Positions 51,255-61,217 are shown, counted from the first letter of the stretch. The stretch is DNA of 64,000 nucleotides from Herbiconiux aconitum (GCF_024979235.1 NZ_JANLCM010000002.1:1364001-1428000); one strand, 5' to 3'. Translations and numbers: made by a program. Notes: generated by a model not told the origin, from the letters alone.

Positions 51255-52262
51255 ATGCCCTCCACCACCTCGCGACTGCTGAATCTGCTCTCACTGCTGC
51301 AGACCCGCCGCGACTGGCCGGGCGCGCTTCTCGCCGAACGCCTGGAGATCAGTCACCGAACCGTGCGCCGCGACGTCGAACGATTGCGGGAGATGGGCTA
51401 CCGCATCCAGGCGACGATGGGGCCCGACGGCGGCTACCGACTCGACGCGGGCAGCGAACTACCACCCCTGCTGTTCGACGACGACCAGGCCATCGCCCTC
51501 GCCGTCGCACTGCAAGGCGCTTCCGCCACCGGCGCGGGCATCGAGGAGGCGGCACTCCGGGCATTGACCACCGTGCGGCAAGTGATGCCCCCACGATTAC
51601 GCAACCGGCTGCAATCGCTCGAGTTCACGACGATCCCCGACGGGCACGCGGGTGGCGGGGGCACCGAGCAGGTGGCTCCGGATGTGCTCGTCGCGGTGTC
51701 GACGGCGGTTCGGGCCCGTGAGGTGCTGCGGTTCGACTACGCGAACCGCGCGCCGGTCAGTGGCCCTGGCCACGAGCCCGACACCACCCCACCACCACGC
51801 CGCGTGGAGCCGCACCACCTCGTCACCTCCCGCGGACGCTGGTACCTGGTGGCCTGGGATCTCGACCACGACAACTGGCGCATCTTTCGAGCCGACCGCA
51901 TCCGCCCCCGCATCCCGACCGGGCCCCGCTTCGCACCGCGGGAGGTGCCGGGCGGCGACGTGCGGGAGTATGTTTCCGCCCGCTTCAAGGGGTCGGACAC
52001 CCGTGACCGGTGGCCGTGCACGGGCAAGGTCGAGCTCGGCCTTCCGGCGAGCGCCGTTCTCCCGTTCGCCGGCGACGGGATCGTCGAAGATCTGGGGCCC
52101 GATCGATGCAGCCTCGAGGTCGGCTCCTGGTCGTGGATCGCTCTGGCCGCCTCGCTCGGCCGGTTCGACACGGGCATCGACGTCGTCGGTCCGCCCGAGC
52201 TGACGGCCGCCTTCGGCGAGCTCGCTGAGCGCTACGCACGCACCGCCGCACGGCGCATGTGA
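51255..52262 (+). CDS. HTH-WYL (YafY-type) transcriptional regulator
   Basis: A 335-aa protein. The N-terminal DeoR-like helix-turn-helix is SRLLNLLSLLQTRRDWPGAL then ISHRTVRRDVERLREMGYRI; the WYL domain (about 145-235) contains RRVEPHHLVTSRGRWYLVAW, and a C-terminal WCX domain follows (about 245-330). WYL domains bind nucleotide-like or other ligands and control transcription. It is divergent from the PhnB-like VOC gene, which is the most likely target. Confidence 0.92.
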   Translation: MPSTTSRLLNLLSLLQTRRDWPGALLAERLEISHRTVRRDVERLREMGYRIQATMGPDGGYRLDAGSELPPLLFDDDQAIALAVALQGASATGAGIEEAALRALTTVRQVMPPRLRNRLQSLEFTTIPDGHAGGGGTEQVAPDVLVAVSTAVRAREVLRFDYANRAPVSGPGHEPDTTPPPRRVEPHHLVTSRGRWYLVAWDLDHDNWRIFRADRIRPRIPTGPRFAPREVPGGDVREYVSARFKGSDTRDRWPCTGKVELGLPASAVLPFAGDGIVEDLGPDRCSLEVGSWSWIALAASLGRFDTGIDVVGPPELTAAFGELAERYARTAARRM

Positions 52263-52302
52263 GACCTGCCTTCCGCCCTAGAAGCAGGCGTAGCGTTGAC
52301 CC

Positions 52303-53238
52303 ATGGCACGCAGATGGGTTGCAGAAGACTACGGAGACCTCGACGTCTTCGCCGAGATCGACGCCGAGGTTCCGGCGCCGGGTAAGGGCGAAGTGACCAT
52401 CGAGGTCAGAGCCGCCGGTATGAATCCGGCCGACTACAAGCGCGTGGCCTACGGCGACGACCGCAGCCTGCTGCCGATGCCCGTGGGCTACGAGTGCTCC
52501 GGCGTCATCTCCGCGCTGGGCCCCGACACCGAGATCGCCTCCGGCGGCGGTGCCGTGGGCGACGAGGTGCTGGCGTTCCGGGTGCAGGGCGCCTACGCCA
52601 CCGAGCTCACCGTGCGCGCGTCCGACGTGTTCGCGAAGCCCGCGTCGCTGCCCTTCGCCGACGCCGCCTGCCTCCTGCTCGTCGGAACGACCGCGGCCGA
52701 GATGCTGCACGTCACCGGCGTGAAAGCGGGTGACACCGTGCTCGTACACGGCGCATCCGGAGCGGTCGGCGTCAGCGTGCTGCAGCAGGCCGCTCTGCTC
52801 GGCGCCCACGTCATCGGCACCGCGAGCGTCGCCAACTTCGACCTGGTGGGCCGGTTCGGCGGCGAACCCGTCACCTACGGCCCAGGCCTCGAACAGCGGG
52901 TTCAGGATGCCGCGCCCGGCGGTATCGACGCGGCCCTCGACACCGTGGGCACCGCCGAAGCGGTCGACACCTCGCTCGCGCTCGTGAGCGACCGCGGACG
53001 GATCGTCACGATCGCGGCTGCAGGCCGGGCCGCTGCAGACGGGTTCCACGCCATCGGAGGGTCGATGCCGGCGAGCCTCGCGTTCCGCGACGGCGTTCGG
53101 GCGCGGCTCATCGACCTCGCCGCTCGCGGTGAGCTCGTCGTACCGATCGCCCGAAGTTACCCGCTGTCGGAGGCCCGGGCGGCCCTTGCGGAGCTGAAGG
53201 GGCAGCACCCTGGCGGCAAACTGGTGCTGATTCCGTAG
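52303..53238 (+). CDS. Zinc-independent MDR NADPH:quinone oxidoreductase-like protein
   Basis: A 311-aa medium-chain dehydrogenase/reductase: GroES-like N-terminus (about 1-120; AAGMNPADYKRVAYGD, VGYECSGVISALG) and the Rossmann domain with VLVHGASGAVGVSVLQQAAL (nucleotide-binding GASGAVG). No zinc-binding Cys/His set is present, so it belongs to the quinone-oxidoreductase-like branch. Substrate unknown. It lies 40 bp after the WYL regulator, in the same direction. Confidence 0.88.
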   Translation: MARRWVAEDYGDLDVFAEIDAEVPAPGKGEVTIEVRAAGMNPADYKRVAYGDDRSLLPMPVGYECSGVISALGPDTEIASGGGAVGDEVLAFRVQGAYATELTVRASDVFAKPASLPFADAACLLLVGTTAAEMLHVTGVKAGDTVLVHGASGAVGVSVLQQAALLGAHVIGTASVANFDLVGRFGGEPVTYGPGLEQRVQDAAPGGIDAALDTVGTAEAVDTSLALVSDRGRIVTIAAAGRAAADGFHAIGGSMPASLAFRDGVRARLIDLAARGELVVPIARSYPLSEARAALAELKGQHPGGKLVLIP

Positions 53239-53312
53239 GCCGGCGCGGCAGTCGGGGAACTGCCAGGTTCGCAAGCCGTGAGCGGGAATACCAGAGCCCC
53301 CTGAGCGTTGAA

Positions 53313-53333
53313 CTTGAGCGTAAGGCACTCAAG
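53313..53333. promoter_or_regulatory. HAIR operator (HspR site) upstream of the ClpC-like gene
   Basis: CTTGAGC-N7-ACTCAAG matches the HspR-associated inverted repeat consensus CTTGAGT-N7-ACTCAAG at all but one base. It ends 21 bp before the start codon, so repression by HspR, relieved on heat shock, is expected. Confidence 0.85.
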
Positions 53334-53354
53334 TTTGACAACCCAGGAGGTTTC

Positions 53355-55994
53355 GTGCCCGAGAACTTCAACCCCACCGAGGGTAACAACGCCGAGGGCG
53401 GCAGCAACTCGTTCGACGAGTTCCTGGCCCGCTACCTCGAAGGCGAGCGCGCCGCCCGCGCCGGGCGCTCGATCGACCTGAGCAAGCTCATCAGCCGGCG
53501 CACCCAGGAACTGCTGGCCGAGGCCGGACAGTACGCGATCCAGCACGGACACCGCGAGCTCGACGCCCTCCACATCCTGCGCACCGTCGCGCCGCAGCAG
53601 CCCGCTTCCGACGCCATCCGCGGTGTCGGCGCCGACCCGGCCAAGATCGCCGCGGCCGCCGAACAGCGACTCCCCGCGAACAGCAGCGAGCGCATCACCC
53701 AGCCGGCGCTGACACAGTCGGCCCAGCGCGCGCTCTTCCACGCCTACCAGGTGGCTCGCGCCGCCGGTTCGACCTACATCGACCCCGAGCACCTCTTCTT
53801 CGCGCTCGTGATCAACCAGGACTCCCCCGCCGGCCAGGTTCTGGCCCAGGCGGGCGTCACCCCCGACGCCCTTCAGGAAGGGATGCGCCAGAACGTGAAC
53901 GCAAGCCCCGACGGCGCCACCAACGGCGACCCGACCCAGACGGCCAACGGAGCGACAGAAGACGCATCCGAGACCCCGACGCTCGACAAGTTCGGCACCG
54001 ACCTGACCGAGCTGGCCCGTAACGGCGAGCTCGACCCGGTGATCGGCCGCCTCGACGAGATCGAGCAGACCATCGAGATCCTCTCTCGCCGCACCAAGAA
54101 CAACCCTGTTCTGGTGGGCGAGGCGGGCGTCGGCAAGACCGCGATCGTCGACGGCATCGCCCAGGCGATCGTCGACGGCGTCGTGCCCGAGCAGCTGCGC
54201 GACAAGCGCGTCGTCTCGCTCGACCTGCCCGCCATGCTGGCCGGAACCCGCTTCCGCGGTGACTTCGAAGAGCGCCTCACCAACCTGATGGACGAGATCT
54301 CGGCCCACAAGAACGAGATCATCGTGTTCATCGACGAGATCCACACCGTCGTCGGCGCCGGAGGTTCGGGCGAGGGCGGAATGGATGCCGGAAACATCCT
54401 GAAGCCCCGCCTCGCCCGCGGCGACCTGCACCTCGTGGGCGCCACGACGCTGAAGGAGTACCGCGGCATCGAGAAGGACCCGGCGCTGGAGCGTCGCTTC
54501 TCTCCCGTGACCGTCGGTGAGCCGTCGGAGGCCGATTCGGTGCTCATCCTGCAGGGTCTCCGCCCCGCCTACGAGGAGCACCACGGTGTCTCCTACACCG
54601 ACGCCGCGCTGACCGCTGCGGTCGAGCTGTCGGCCCGGTACGTGAGCGATCGCTTCCTGCCCGACAAGGCCATCGACCTGATCGACCAGGCGGGTGCGCG
54701 ACTGCGTCTCTCGCTCGGCAAGATCCCGACGGTCGTCGACATCTCCGCTCTGCAGGCCGACCTGGCTTCGCTCGAGAGCGCGAAGAACGCCGCCGTCTCG
54801 GCCGAGCACTACGAGGAGGCGTCGCGCATCCGTGACGAGATCGAAGACGTGCAGCAGCAGCTGGCCGAGGCCACCACGGTCTCGCGTCGTGTGGCTTCTG
54901 AGCGCGCCGCCGGTGGAGTCGATCTGGATGCCGTCGTCGACGAAGCCGAGATCGCTGCGGTGATCTCGCGGGCCACCGGCATCCCGGTGTCACGCATCGG
55001 CGAGGTCGACCGTGAGCGTCTGGCCGCCCTCGAGGGCGAGCTGCACGAGCACGTGGTCGGGCAAGACGACGCCGTGACCGTCGTGGCCAAGGCCGTGCGC
55101 CGCAACCGCACGGGCATGGGCGACGCGCACCGGCCGATCGGTTCGTTCCTCTTCCTGGGGCCCACGGGTGTCGGCAAGACCGAGCTGGCGAAGACCCTCG
55201 CGGCCTCGCTGTTCGGGTCGGCGTCGAACATGATACGTTTCGACATGTCAGAGTTCGGCGAGCGCCACACGGTGTCCCGTCTGGTCGGTGCCCCTCCCGG
55301 ATACGTCGGCTACGACGAGGCCGGTCAGCTGACCGAGCGCGTTCGTCGCAACCCCTACTCGGTGGTGCTGTTCGACGAGATCGAGAAGGCGCACCCGGAT
55401 GTCTTCAACCTGCTTCTGCAGGTGCTGGACGACGGACGCCTGACCGACGGTCAGGGTCGCACGGTCGACTTCCGCAACACGGTCGTCATCATGACCTCGA
55501 ACCTGGGGTCGGAGTTCCTGGCCTCGCGGTCGGGGGCCATGGGATTCGTGGCGGCCTCGGCCGACGGCTCGGACGGCAACGGTTTCGGATCGGACAAGGC
55601 TCTGCGCGACCGCGTGATGGGCAAGCTCCGTGAGGCCATGCGGCCCGAGTTCCTGAACCGGATCGACGAGATCGTGCTGTTCAGGAAGCTCGAGAAGGCG
55701 CAGCTGCGTGAGATCGTCTCGCTGCTGCTGGGCGCCACCCGCGCTCGGCTCGACGCACACGAGATCACGCTGACGGTGACGGATGCGGCGATCGACTGGA
55801 TGGCTTCGAACGGGTACGAGCCGGAGTACGGTGCGCGGCCGTTGCGTCGGGTGATCCAGCGCAACGTCGACGACGCGATCGCCGATCTGCTGGTGACGGG
55901 TTCGCTCGTCGACGGCGGTGCGGTCACGGTCGACGCGGCTTCCGGGTCGCTGTCGGTCACGGCCGATGCCGAGGTCTTCGCCCAAGCGGCGTAA
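53355..55994 (+). CDS. Clp AAA+ unfoldase, ClpC-like
   Basis: An 879-aa protein from GTG 53355 (AGGAGG upstream). An atypical N-terminus ([20 protein letters not shown]) precedes two Clp-N repeats (about 45-180), then AAA domain 1 (Walker A GEAGVGKT, Walker B VFIDEIHT), a short middle region with a UVR motif ([16 protein letters not shown]), and AAA domain 2 ([13 protein letters not shown]). The loop GAMGF sits where ClpC proteins carry the ClpP-docking tripeptide (MGF). The UVR motif and short middle region argue for ClpC over ClpB. It unfolds proteins for ClpP or for disaggregation. The HAIR operator upstream predicts heat-shock control. Confidence 0.9.
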   Translation: MPENFNPTEGNNAEGGSNSFDEFLARYLEGERAARAGRSIDLSKLISRRTQELLAEAGQYAIQHGHRELDALHILRTVAPQQPASDAIRGVGADPAKIAAAAEQRLPANSSERITQPALTQSAQRALFHAYQVARAAGSTYIDPEHLFFALVINQDSPAGQVLAQAGVTPDALQEGMRQNVNASPDGATNGDPTQTANGATEDASETPTLDKFGTDLTELARNGELDPVIGRLDEIEQTIEILSRRTKNNPVLVGEAGVGKTAIVDGIAQAIVDGVVPEQLRDKRVVSLDLPAMLAGTRFRGDFEERLTNLMDEISAHKNEIIVFIDEIHTVVGAGGSGEGGMDAGNILKPRLARGDLHLVGATTLKEYRGIEKDPALERRFSPVTVGEPSEADSVLILQGLRPAYEEHHGVSYTDAALTAAVELSARYVSDRFLPDKAIDLIDQAGARLRLSLGKIPTVVDISALQADLASLESAKNAAVSAEHYEEASRIRDEIEDVQQQLAEATTVSRRVASERAAGGVDLDAVVDEAEIAAVISRATGIPVSRIGEVDRERLAALEGELHEHVVGQDDAVTVVAKAVRRNRTGMGDAHRPIGSFLFLGPTGVGKTELAKTLAASLFGSASNMIRFDMSEFGERHTVSRLVGAPPGYVGYDEAGQLTERVRRNPYSVVLFDEIEKAHPDVFNLLLQVLDDGRLTDGQGRTVDFRNTVVIMTSNLGSEFLASRSGAMGFVAASADGSDGNGFGSDKALRDRVMGKLREAMRPEFLNRIDEIVLFRKLEKAQLREIVSLLLGATRARLDAHEITLTVTDAAIDWMASNGYEPEYGARPLRRVIQRNVDDAIADLLVTGSLVDGGAVTVDAASGSLSVTADAEVFAQAA

Positions 55995-56020
55995 GCACTC
56001 CCACAATAAGCACTCCCTCG

Positions 56021-56048
56021 GGGGCCGGGCACTCAGGTGCCCGGCCCC
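56021..56048 (+). terminator. Strong hairpin terminator after the ClpC-like gene
   Basis: GGGGCCGGGCAC-TCAG-GTGCCCGGCCCC, a perfect 12-bp stem with a 4-base loop, lies 27 bp after the stop and is followed by TTCGTCGTG. This is the clearest intrinsic-terminator-like structure in the window. Confidence 0.85.
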
Positions 56049-56116
56049 TTCGTCGTGTCTGGACGGATGTCGGTGGTGCGCGCCATACTCGGGGCATCGA
56101 GACGAAGGGACACCCC

Positions 56117-56506
56117 ATGAGCACGCACCTCACCTCCATCGACCCGCCGTCGATTCCGCAGAGCCCCGTCTTCGCGCAGGGCATGATCATTCCGGCCGGG
56201 CCGACCCTCTACGTCGGCGGCCAGAACGGCATCGACAGCGACGGCACCCTACTGAAGGGGCTCCGAGCGCAGACCGAGCAGGCGCTGCGGAACGTGCTCG
56301 CGGTGCTGGCCGAGGCAGGCACGGGCCCAGAACACGTCGCCAAGCTCACGATCTACCTCACCAGCGGCGTCGACCCGAACGAGGCCTATGCGGCGAGCGC
56401 CGCTGTCTGGACCGAGCGCACCGCGGTCACCGTGGTCTCCGTGGTGATGTCGCGCCCCGGCGTCCTGGTCGAGATCGAGGCGGTGGCGGCGATCCCGGTG
56501 AAGTGA
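56117..56506 (+). CDS. RidA/YjgF family protein
   Basis: A 129-aa protein from ATG 56117 (GAAGGGA upstream). The RidA pattern is visible: the Gly-rich TLYVGGQNGIDSDGTLLKGL, LRAQTEQALRNVLAVLAEAG, VAKLTIYLTSGVD and VMSRPGVLVEIEAVAAIPV with the Glu of the family end. RidA hydrolyses reactive enamine/imine intermediates; the Arg usually in the RPG loop is present (SRPGVL), so deaminase activity is plausible. Confidence 0.92.
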   Translation: MSTHLTSIDPPSIPQSPVFAQGMIIPAGPTLYVGGQNGIDSDGTLLKGLRAQTEQALRNVLAVLAEAGTGPEHVAKLTIYLTSGVDPNEAYAASAAVWTERTAVTVVSVVMSRPGVLVEIEAVAAIPVK

Positions 56507-56657
56507 CCGCTTGCGCTCGTGGCACCTGGGTACCGCGGATGGGGTTGCTGGGGCGACGGATCTCCACCTTTAGGAGGATTCGCACGCTCGGGCCGCACGC
56601 GACGATGGAGGAACCGGCAGGGAGCCGGCCGGAGAGCGTGAAGCGTGGAGGTTCGAC

Positions 56658-57014
56658 ATGGCACAGGTGTGGTGCATCGTGAGCGACGACAACGAGACAG
56701 CTCGAGAACTCGCCGAACCGCTGCTGCGCGACGGACGCCAGGTGGCCCTGCTCTCGCCCGACGTCAGCTCGTTCGCGATGCTCGTCAACGAGTGGGGCGA
56801 TGCGGTGCTGTCGGCCGAGATCCGTGAGCCGAGCATCCTGTCGCTCACCGACGCGCTCTGGCAGATCGAGGAGAACTTCGGTTGCGTCGACGTCATCGCC
56901 CTCGTCGACGACTCCCGCGAGCCCGCCCGGGTGCAGGATGCGGTGCACTTCTTCGCGTCGCGCTGGCCCGGGGCCGACGTCGTGATCGTCGCCCCGGCCA
57001 CGGCGCCGCACTGA
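56658..57014 (+). CDS. Short Rossmann-like hypothetical protein
   Basis: A 118-aa protein from ATG 56658. Alternating strands and helices (VWCIVSDDNETARELAEPLL, VALLSPDVSSFAMLVNEWGD, DVIALVDDSREPARVQDAVH, ADVVIVAPATAPH) look like the N-terminal half of a Rossmann fold, but without the glycine-rich cofactor loop. No enzyme motif. It converges with the vapC gene. Function unknown. Confidence 0.75.
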   Translation: MAQVWCIVSDDNETARELAEPLLRDGRQVALLSPDVSSFAMLVNEWGDAVLSAEIREPSILSLTDALWQIEENFGCVDVIALVDDSREPARVQDAVHFFASRWPGADVVIVAPATAPH

Positions 57015-57041
57015 TCCGCCGGCGCCGGCGTTCGCGTCAAC

Positions 57042-57455
57042 TCAAAGCGCCCACGGGTTGACGATGTCGATCCCGAGGTCGTCGAAATCCCGCTCGTTCC
57101 GGGTGGCGAGCGTCGCGCCGTGGGTGCGGCAGATCGCGGCGATCATCCCGTCTTCGACGCTGAGGGCACGGCCCGCGCCGCGCCGCTTTTCCGACAGCTC
57201 GGCATACGCCCGCGCCGAGGCTTCGCCGTAGGGCAGGATGTCGTGCCGAAAGGCTCGCACGATCGATTCGATTCCCTCGATGAGCTCAGCACGACGACGC
57301 CCATTGGGGAGAAAACGGGCGCCGCAGAGAATCTCGCCGACACTCACCGCCGTGATGGCTGCCGGCTCGTCGAGGGCGGCGAGCCAGTCGAGCACGGCCG
57401 GCGACGGCCTCGGCCGTAGCGGCTCCGACAGAACGTTCGTGTCGAGGACGATCAC
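57042..57455 (-). CDS. vapC: VapC-type PIN-domain toxin
   Basis: A 137-aa PIN protein from GTG 57455, overlapping the antitoxin stop (GTGA). Catalytic acidic residues are in place: IVLDTNVLSEPLR (Asp), ITAVSVGEILCGAR (Glu), SVEDGMIAAICRTHGATLAT (Asp) and TRNERDFDDLGIDIVNPW (Asp). VapC toxins cleave specific RNAs in a metal-dependent way. The FitB-like pattern (RERDF-type end, FitA-type antitoxin) is consistent. Confidence 0.92.
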   Translation of the reverse strand: MIVLDTNVLSEPLRPRPSPAVLDWLAALDEPAAITAVSVGEILCGARFLPNGRRRAELIEGIESIVRAFRHDILPYGEASARAYAELSEKRRGAGRALSVEDGMIAAICRTHGATLATRNERDFDDLGIDIVNPWAL

Positions 57456-57694
57456 GAGAGGTCGAGGTCGCGCGGAAGAGAGCGCGCGGGAAGATCGAGT
57501 TCTGGCACTCCGTTCGCGTCGGACCGTAACTGGTCGGTCAGCGACAACCAGGCATCGACGAACCGGTTCTGCGAGACGGCCGAGGTCAGGATCGCGCGCG
57601 CCTCCGCCTCCATGGAGCGGTTGTTGGCGGTTGCGCGCTCCTTGATACGGCGACGCACCTCGTCGTCGAGATTGCGAACGATGATCGCAGCCAT
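57452..57694 (-). CDS. vapB: VapB/FitA-type antitoxin
   Basis: An 80-aa protein with the FitA-like ribbon-helix-helix MAAIIVRNLDDEVRRRIKER then NNRSMEAEARAILTSAVSQN and a C-terminal tail (LPARSLPRDLDLS) that would wrap the toxin. ATG 57694 has GGAG upstream. Its stop overlaps the vapC start. It should bind VapC and repress the operon through the sites at 57705-57730. Confidence 0.92.
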   Translation of the reverse strand: MAAIIVRNLDDEVRRRIKERATANNRSMEAEARAILTSAVSQNRFVDAWLSLTDQLRSDANGVPELDLPARSLPRDLDLS

Positions 57695-57704
57695 GGCACT
57701 CCTT

Positions 57705-57730
57705 CGTTCCCCGGAACGCTATCAACGCTA
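57705..57730. promoter_or_regulatory. vapBC operator region
   Basis: CGTTCC-CC-GGAACG (57705-57718), a near-perfect palindrome, and the direct repeat AACGCTA-TC-AACGCTA (57715-57730) overlap directly upstream of the vapB start. One or both are likely bound by the antitoxin. Confidence 0.55.
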
Positions 57731-57831
57731 GCAGTTCGTGATGCAACATGGGAGTGGGAGTCCCATTGCGAAAGGACTAATCTCGATGCGACCGGGCGAC
57801 GACTGCCCGTCAGCGGATCGGGGGGCGACAC

Positions 57832-58659
57832 GTGGAACCGATCGGGCGCGCCACCCTCCCCCTGCGCATCGTGGGCGTCGCGGGGATCGTGCTGGGCATC
57901 CTCGCGCTCCTCGGCACAATTCTCATTCCCCACAGCATGACCTGCACCAGCGCCGGCGACTGCCGCTCAGGCAACGACCTGCTCTACGTGATCGCGTCGC
58001 TGGGCCGAATCGTCGGGGCACCCTTCGCCGCGGCCGGCACCTTCGCCATCGGGCTGAGCCTGCTCACGACCGCCTTTCGGCCCAGGGCCGCTCCCGACCT
58101 CGATTCCGACCCACGCCCGGAGGCGACCGTGACCACCGAACCTGCACACGCCGACTCCCCCGCACCCGTCCTCGCTCCGGCTCAGGCCCTGTGGACGTTC
58201 GCCGGCGTGCTCTTCACGTTCTGCGCCGCAGCCGCCGTGTTCTACTCGCTGCCCATTGCACAGCTCGCCTTCGGCGCCGATTGCGACGAGAACGGATGCT
58301 CCTACTCGCCCCTGGCGCTCGCCGCGCAGATCGCCGGATTCCTTGCCCCGAGTGTGATGATCGCCTCCCTGCTCATCGCCGTGCTGGCCGTCGTGGCGAG
58401 CACGGTCAATCGCCACGGAGGCATCCGGGTCGGCCGGGCCTCCGAGCGCGACAGGCGAGACGGAGGTGGGCGCGACGAGCACGACCGCCATGACCGTCGT
58501 GACCGTCGAGACCCGGACGCCGAGCTCGACGAGCTCCTCGGCACGGCCACCGACGACCTCGACCAGGCCCGCTCCCGCGGCACGATGACCTGGCGCGGCC
58601 GCGACCTCAGCCCCTTCATGCGCCCACCCGCCGGAGACGGGCACGACGGCCGCGACTGA
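57832..58659 (+). CDS. Four-helix membrane protein with charged C-terminal tail
   Basis: A 275-aa protein from GTG 57832 (GGGGGGCGAC upstream). Hydrophobic helices at about 10-32, 50-75, 120-145 and 165-190 (for example IVGVAGIVLGILALLGTILI and IAGFLAPSVMIASLLIAVLA). Two external loops each contain cysteines (MTCTSAGDCRSG; DCDENGCSY) that could form disulfides. The C-terminus has a run of Arg/Asp/His (DRRDGGGRDEHDRHDRRDRR). Function unknown. Confidence 0.75.
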   Translation: MEPIGRATLPLRIVGVAGIVLGILALLGTILIPHSMTCTSAGDCRSGNDLLYVIASLGRIVGAPFAAAGTFAIGLSLLTTAFRPRAAPDLDSDPRPEATVTTEPAHADSPAPVLAPAQALWTFAGVLFTFCAAAAVFYSLPIAQLAFGADCDENGCSYSPLALAAQIAGFLAPSVMIASLLIAVLAVVASTVNRHGGIRVGRASERDRRDGGGRDEHDRHDRRDRRDPDAELDELLGTATDDLDQARSRGTMTWRGRDLSPFMRPPAGDGHDGRD

Positions 58660-58738
58660 GCGGCGAGGCATGCGAGGCGCGCGCGGCATGCGCGCGAGGC
58701 GCGACGCCCGACGGGTGCGTACGACGCCCGGCTGAGCC

Positions 58739-59461
58739 TCAGACCCGCGCCATGCCCATGTTGATCGGCGCCACCACGCGCAGCACCGATCCGAGCGACT
58801 CGTCGGAGTAGAGCACCACCGCGTAGGCGTTCGGCGCCTCGAAGGCCGGCTCGTCGGGGCCCCGACTCGCCCCGAACTCCACCGCCACCTCGTAGGGGAA
58901 GGCACCGATCACTGTGCCTTCGCTTTCGAGAACGGTGCCGAGATCCTGACCCACCACGAAGCCCGGCGCCGTCGTCACCGACACGTCGTCGGCCACCGCG
59001 GGCGCGGTCGCCACCACCGAGAACTCGTGGCCCTGACCGTCGGCCGGGTTCGCGGGGCGTTCGTCGTCGACCACGCTGAATCCATCCCAGCGGTATTCGA
59101 CCCCTGGATGCGTCTCGAGACTCCCCTCGAACGGCACCTCCTCGGGCTGTCCGCCGAACACCACCGCGAGAGCCTCGACCACCGACACCACGTCGTCGTC
59201 GTAGGAGAACTCGGCGAGCAGGTCACCGGATGCCCCGGCCAGTTCGAGCTGGTCGGGCCGGATCACGAGGGTGGTCACCGCCGTGAGCGGATGCGCAGGC
59301 TCATCACTTGCGAACGGCGCCGGCGTCCCGGCACCCGGGCCGGTCGTCGCACCGGCCGTGGCAGTGGAAGCGGGAGAGGACGGCGAGGACGACTCCGCGC
59401 ATCCGGTCAGCACGACCGCGACGAGGGAGGCGAGCACGGCAGCTGCGGAAGTCGAGCGCAT
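58739..59461 (-). CDS. Lipoprotein, unknown function
   Basis: A 240-aa protein with a lipoprotein signal (MRSTSAAAVLASLVAVVLTG, lipobox LTGC at about 18-21), a Ser/Thr/Ala-rich linker and an external beta-rich domain (FSYDDDVVSVVEALAVVFGG, YRWDGFSVVDDERPANPADG). No motif known to me. Short tandem repeats precede the gene. Convergent with the four-helix membrane protein gene. Confidence 0.78.
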   Translation of the reverse strand: MRSTSAAAVLASLVAVVLTGCAESSSPSSPASTATAGATTGPGAGTPAPFASDEPAHPLTAVTTLVIRPDQLELAGASGDLLAEFSYDDDVVSVVEALAVVFGGQPEEVPFEGSLETHPGVEYRWDGFSVVDDERPANPADGQGHEFSVVATAPAVADDVSVTTAPGFVVGQDLGTVLESEGTVIGAFPYEVAVEFGASRGPDEPAFEAPNAYAVVLYSDESLGSVLRVVAPINMGMARV

Positions 59462-59470
59462 GAGCCCTCC

Positions 59471-59513
59471 TGTCGAGTGTCGAGTGTGAGTGCCGGAACG
59501 AGTGTCGAGTGTC
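59471..59513. repeat. Short GTCGAGTGT tandem repeats
   Basis: The word TGTCGAGTG or a one-base variant recurs three to four times between 59471 and 59513, upstream of the lipoprotein start. It may arise by slippage or be a set of binding sites; no function is evident. Confidence 0.4.
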
Positions 59514-59552
59514 GGAGCGAGAATCGGGAACGAGGAACGATCCGATCAGTCG

Positions 59553-60281
59553 TCAGTATGACGGGCCGCGACGCCGATCGACACTGCTCGCCGATAACGA
59601 ATCCACATCATCGGAAGCGCCCGGCGGCCGTGCACCCGGTGCCCGGAAGGCCAAAGGAGAGCGATCCGCCCCCGCCGCCGGCAGGTGCTCGAGAGCCGGG
59701 CCGATGCCGGCCGAGGCCGGCACGCGCCTCCGCGGCGTCTCCATCCGATTCGGTCGCCACACGCGCCGCGCCGCGCCGAAGCCGCCGGCGGCGCCCGCAG
59801 CGGCGGCCACCACGATGGTGATGGTCGTGCCCTGCCACGATCCGAGCAGCAGAGAGAGCACGATCCACGGAACGGCCGTGCCGATGGCCACGATGTGCAG
59901 CACCGAGAATCCGCGGCGACGGAGGGCGCGCACCGGCGACCCCGCATCGACAACGTGCCGTTGCGCCCGCCGCCTCGCCTGCCCGTTCAGCACCGGCCAG
60001 GCGAGCAGGGCGACGAGCGCGGTCCACACACCCGCGCAGAGGCCCACCACCAGGCCCGCGAAGTTCACCGACGGCCGGGCGTTCGCCGCACCGTCGGCGA
60101 CCAGCATCACGGCCAGCTGATAGGAGAGCAGGGCCGCCACTGCCGACGCGGCCGCACCGTGCAAGACGAACCAGCCGCTCCGGTTGTCCGAGCCGGTGTC
60201 GGTTGTCGTGCGGGACTCCGCTGCCGCACCGGGCGCATCCGTTCGTCCACCTGTTTTCGGGAACCCCTTTGTTCCGCGCAT
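59553..60281 (-). CDS. Integral membrane protein, unknown function
   Basis: A 242-aa protein from ATG 60281 with GAGGAAAC upstream; the frame is open further upstream without a ribosome site. Hydrophobic helices at about 38-60, 70-95, 125-145 and 150-170 (for example GAAASAVAALLSYQLAVMLV and LHIVAIGTAVPWIVLSLLLG). The C-terminal about 70 residues are polar and Pro/Arg/Ser-rich. I recognise no family. Confidence 0.7.
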   Translation of the reverse strand: MRGTKGFPKTGGRTDAPGAAAESRTTTDTGSDNRSGWFVLHGAAASAVAALLSYQLAVMLVADGAANARPSVNFAGLVVGLCAGVWTALVALLAWPVLNGQARRRAQRHVVDAGSPVRALRRRGFSVLHIVAIGTAVPWIVLSLLLGSWQGTTITIVVAAAAGAAGGFGAARRVWRPNRMETPRRRVPASAGIGPALEHLPAAGADRSPLAFRAPGARPPGASDDVDSLSASSVDRRRGPSY

Positions 60282-60395
60282 GTGTTTCCTCGCTTCTTGC
60301 CCCGGCGACGCTGCCGGTTCGGGTCGACCCCGTGCGAAACGGGGCCGGAACGGATGCGCACCAGGGTCGGCACGCATCCATCCGTTAACCCAGTC

Positions 60396-61217
60396 TTACC
60401 GCGCGAGGAACCCGGCGTCCACCGGCAACGCCACGCCGGTCACGTATCGGGCTTCGTCGCTGACCAGCCAGGCGATGGCATTGGAGATGTCGACGGCCTC
60501 GATCATCGGCACCGGCAAGAGGTTCGCCATGGCCGCCCCCATGCCCGGATTCGCCTGCAGGAACGCCTGCATCGCGTCGTTCACCACCATGGGCGTGTTG
60601 ACCCCGGTCGGATGCACGGTGTTCACCCGGATGCTGTATTTCGCCAGCCAGTTCGTGTAGGTGTGCATGAGACCCACGACGCCGTGCTTCGCAGCCGCGT
60701 AGCCGGAGCCGCCTCCGCTGCCGTCGCCGCCTGCGCCGCTGAGGCCCTGCGTGGAGCTGGTGAGCACGATCGCGCCGCCCTCCCCCTTCTCGATCATCGA
60801 CGGCACCGCCGCTTGCACCGTGTTGGCGACGCCGACGAGGTTCACCTCGATCACGTCGCGGAACGCCCGCGCGTCGTCGGCTTTGTCTCCGCCCATCGGG
60901 GCGATGCCGGCGTTGGCCAGGATGATGTCGACCGGCCCGAGTTCGGCGATGCCCTTCGCCACGGCGGCGTCGAGTGCGGCACGATCGCGCACGTCGGCCT
61001 GCACCGCCACGATCCGGCGGTCGAGCGCCTCGACCTGCGCCACGGTCTCGTCGAGATCGGCCGGGGTGGCCATCGGATACGGCACCGAATCGATCTGCTC
61101 GCAGATGTCGACGGCGATGATGTTCGCGCCCTCCTGCGCGAGACGGATGGCGTGACTCCGGCCCTGCCCGCGAGCAGCACCGGTGATGAAGGCGACTTTG
61201 CCCTCCAGCTTTCCCAT
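60396..61217 (-). CDS. Mycofactocin-coupled-type SDR oxidoreductase
   Basis: A 273-aa classical SDR from ATG 61217. The cofactor site is [20 protein letters not shown], the insertion [19 protein letters not shown] is the one typical of the mycofactocin-coupled group (TIGR03971), followed by [16 protein letters not shown] with the active Ser, and [12 protein letters not shown] (Tyr/Lys). Members bind NAD(H) without exchange and pass electrons to mycofactocin. No mycofactocin biosynthesis gene is in the window. It is the only gene between the membrane protein and the LacI regulator. Confidence 0.9.
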   Translation of the reverse strand: MGKLEGKVAFITGAARGQGRSHAIRLAQEGANIIAVDICEQIDSVPYPMATPADLDETVAQVEALDRRIVAVQADVRDRAALDAAVAKGIAELGPVDIILANAGIAPMGGDKADDARAFRDVIEVNLVGVANTVQAAVPSMIEKGEGGAIVLTSSTQGLSGAGGDGSGGGSGYAAAKHGVVGLMHTYTNWLAKYSIRVNTVHPTGVNTPMVVNDAMQAFLQANPGMGAAMANLLPVPMIEAVDISNAIAWLVSDEARYVTGVALPVDAGFLAR

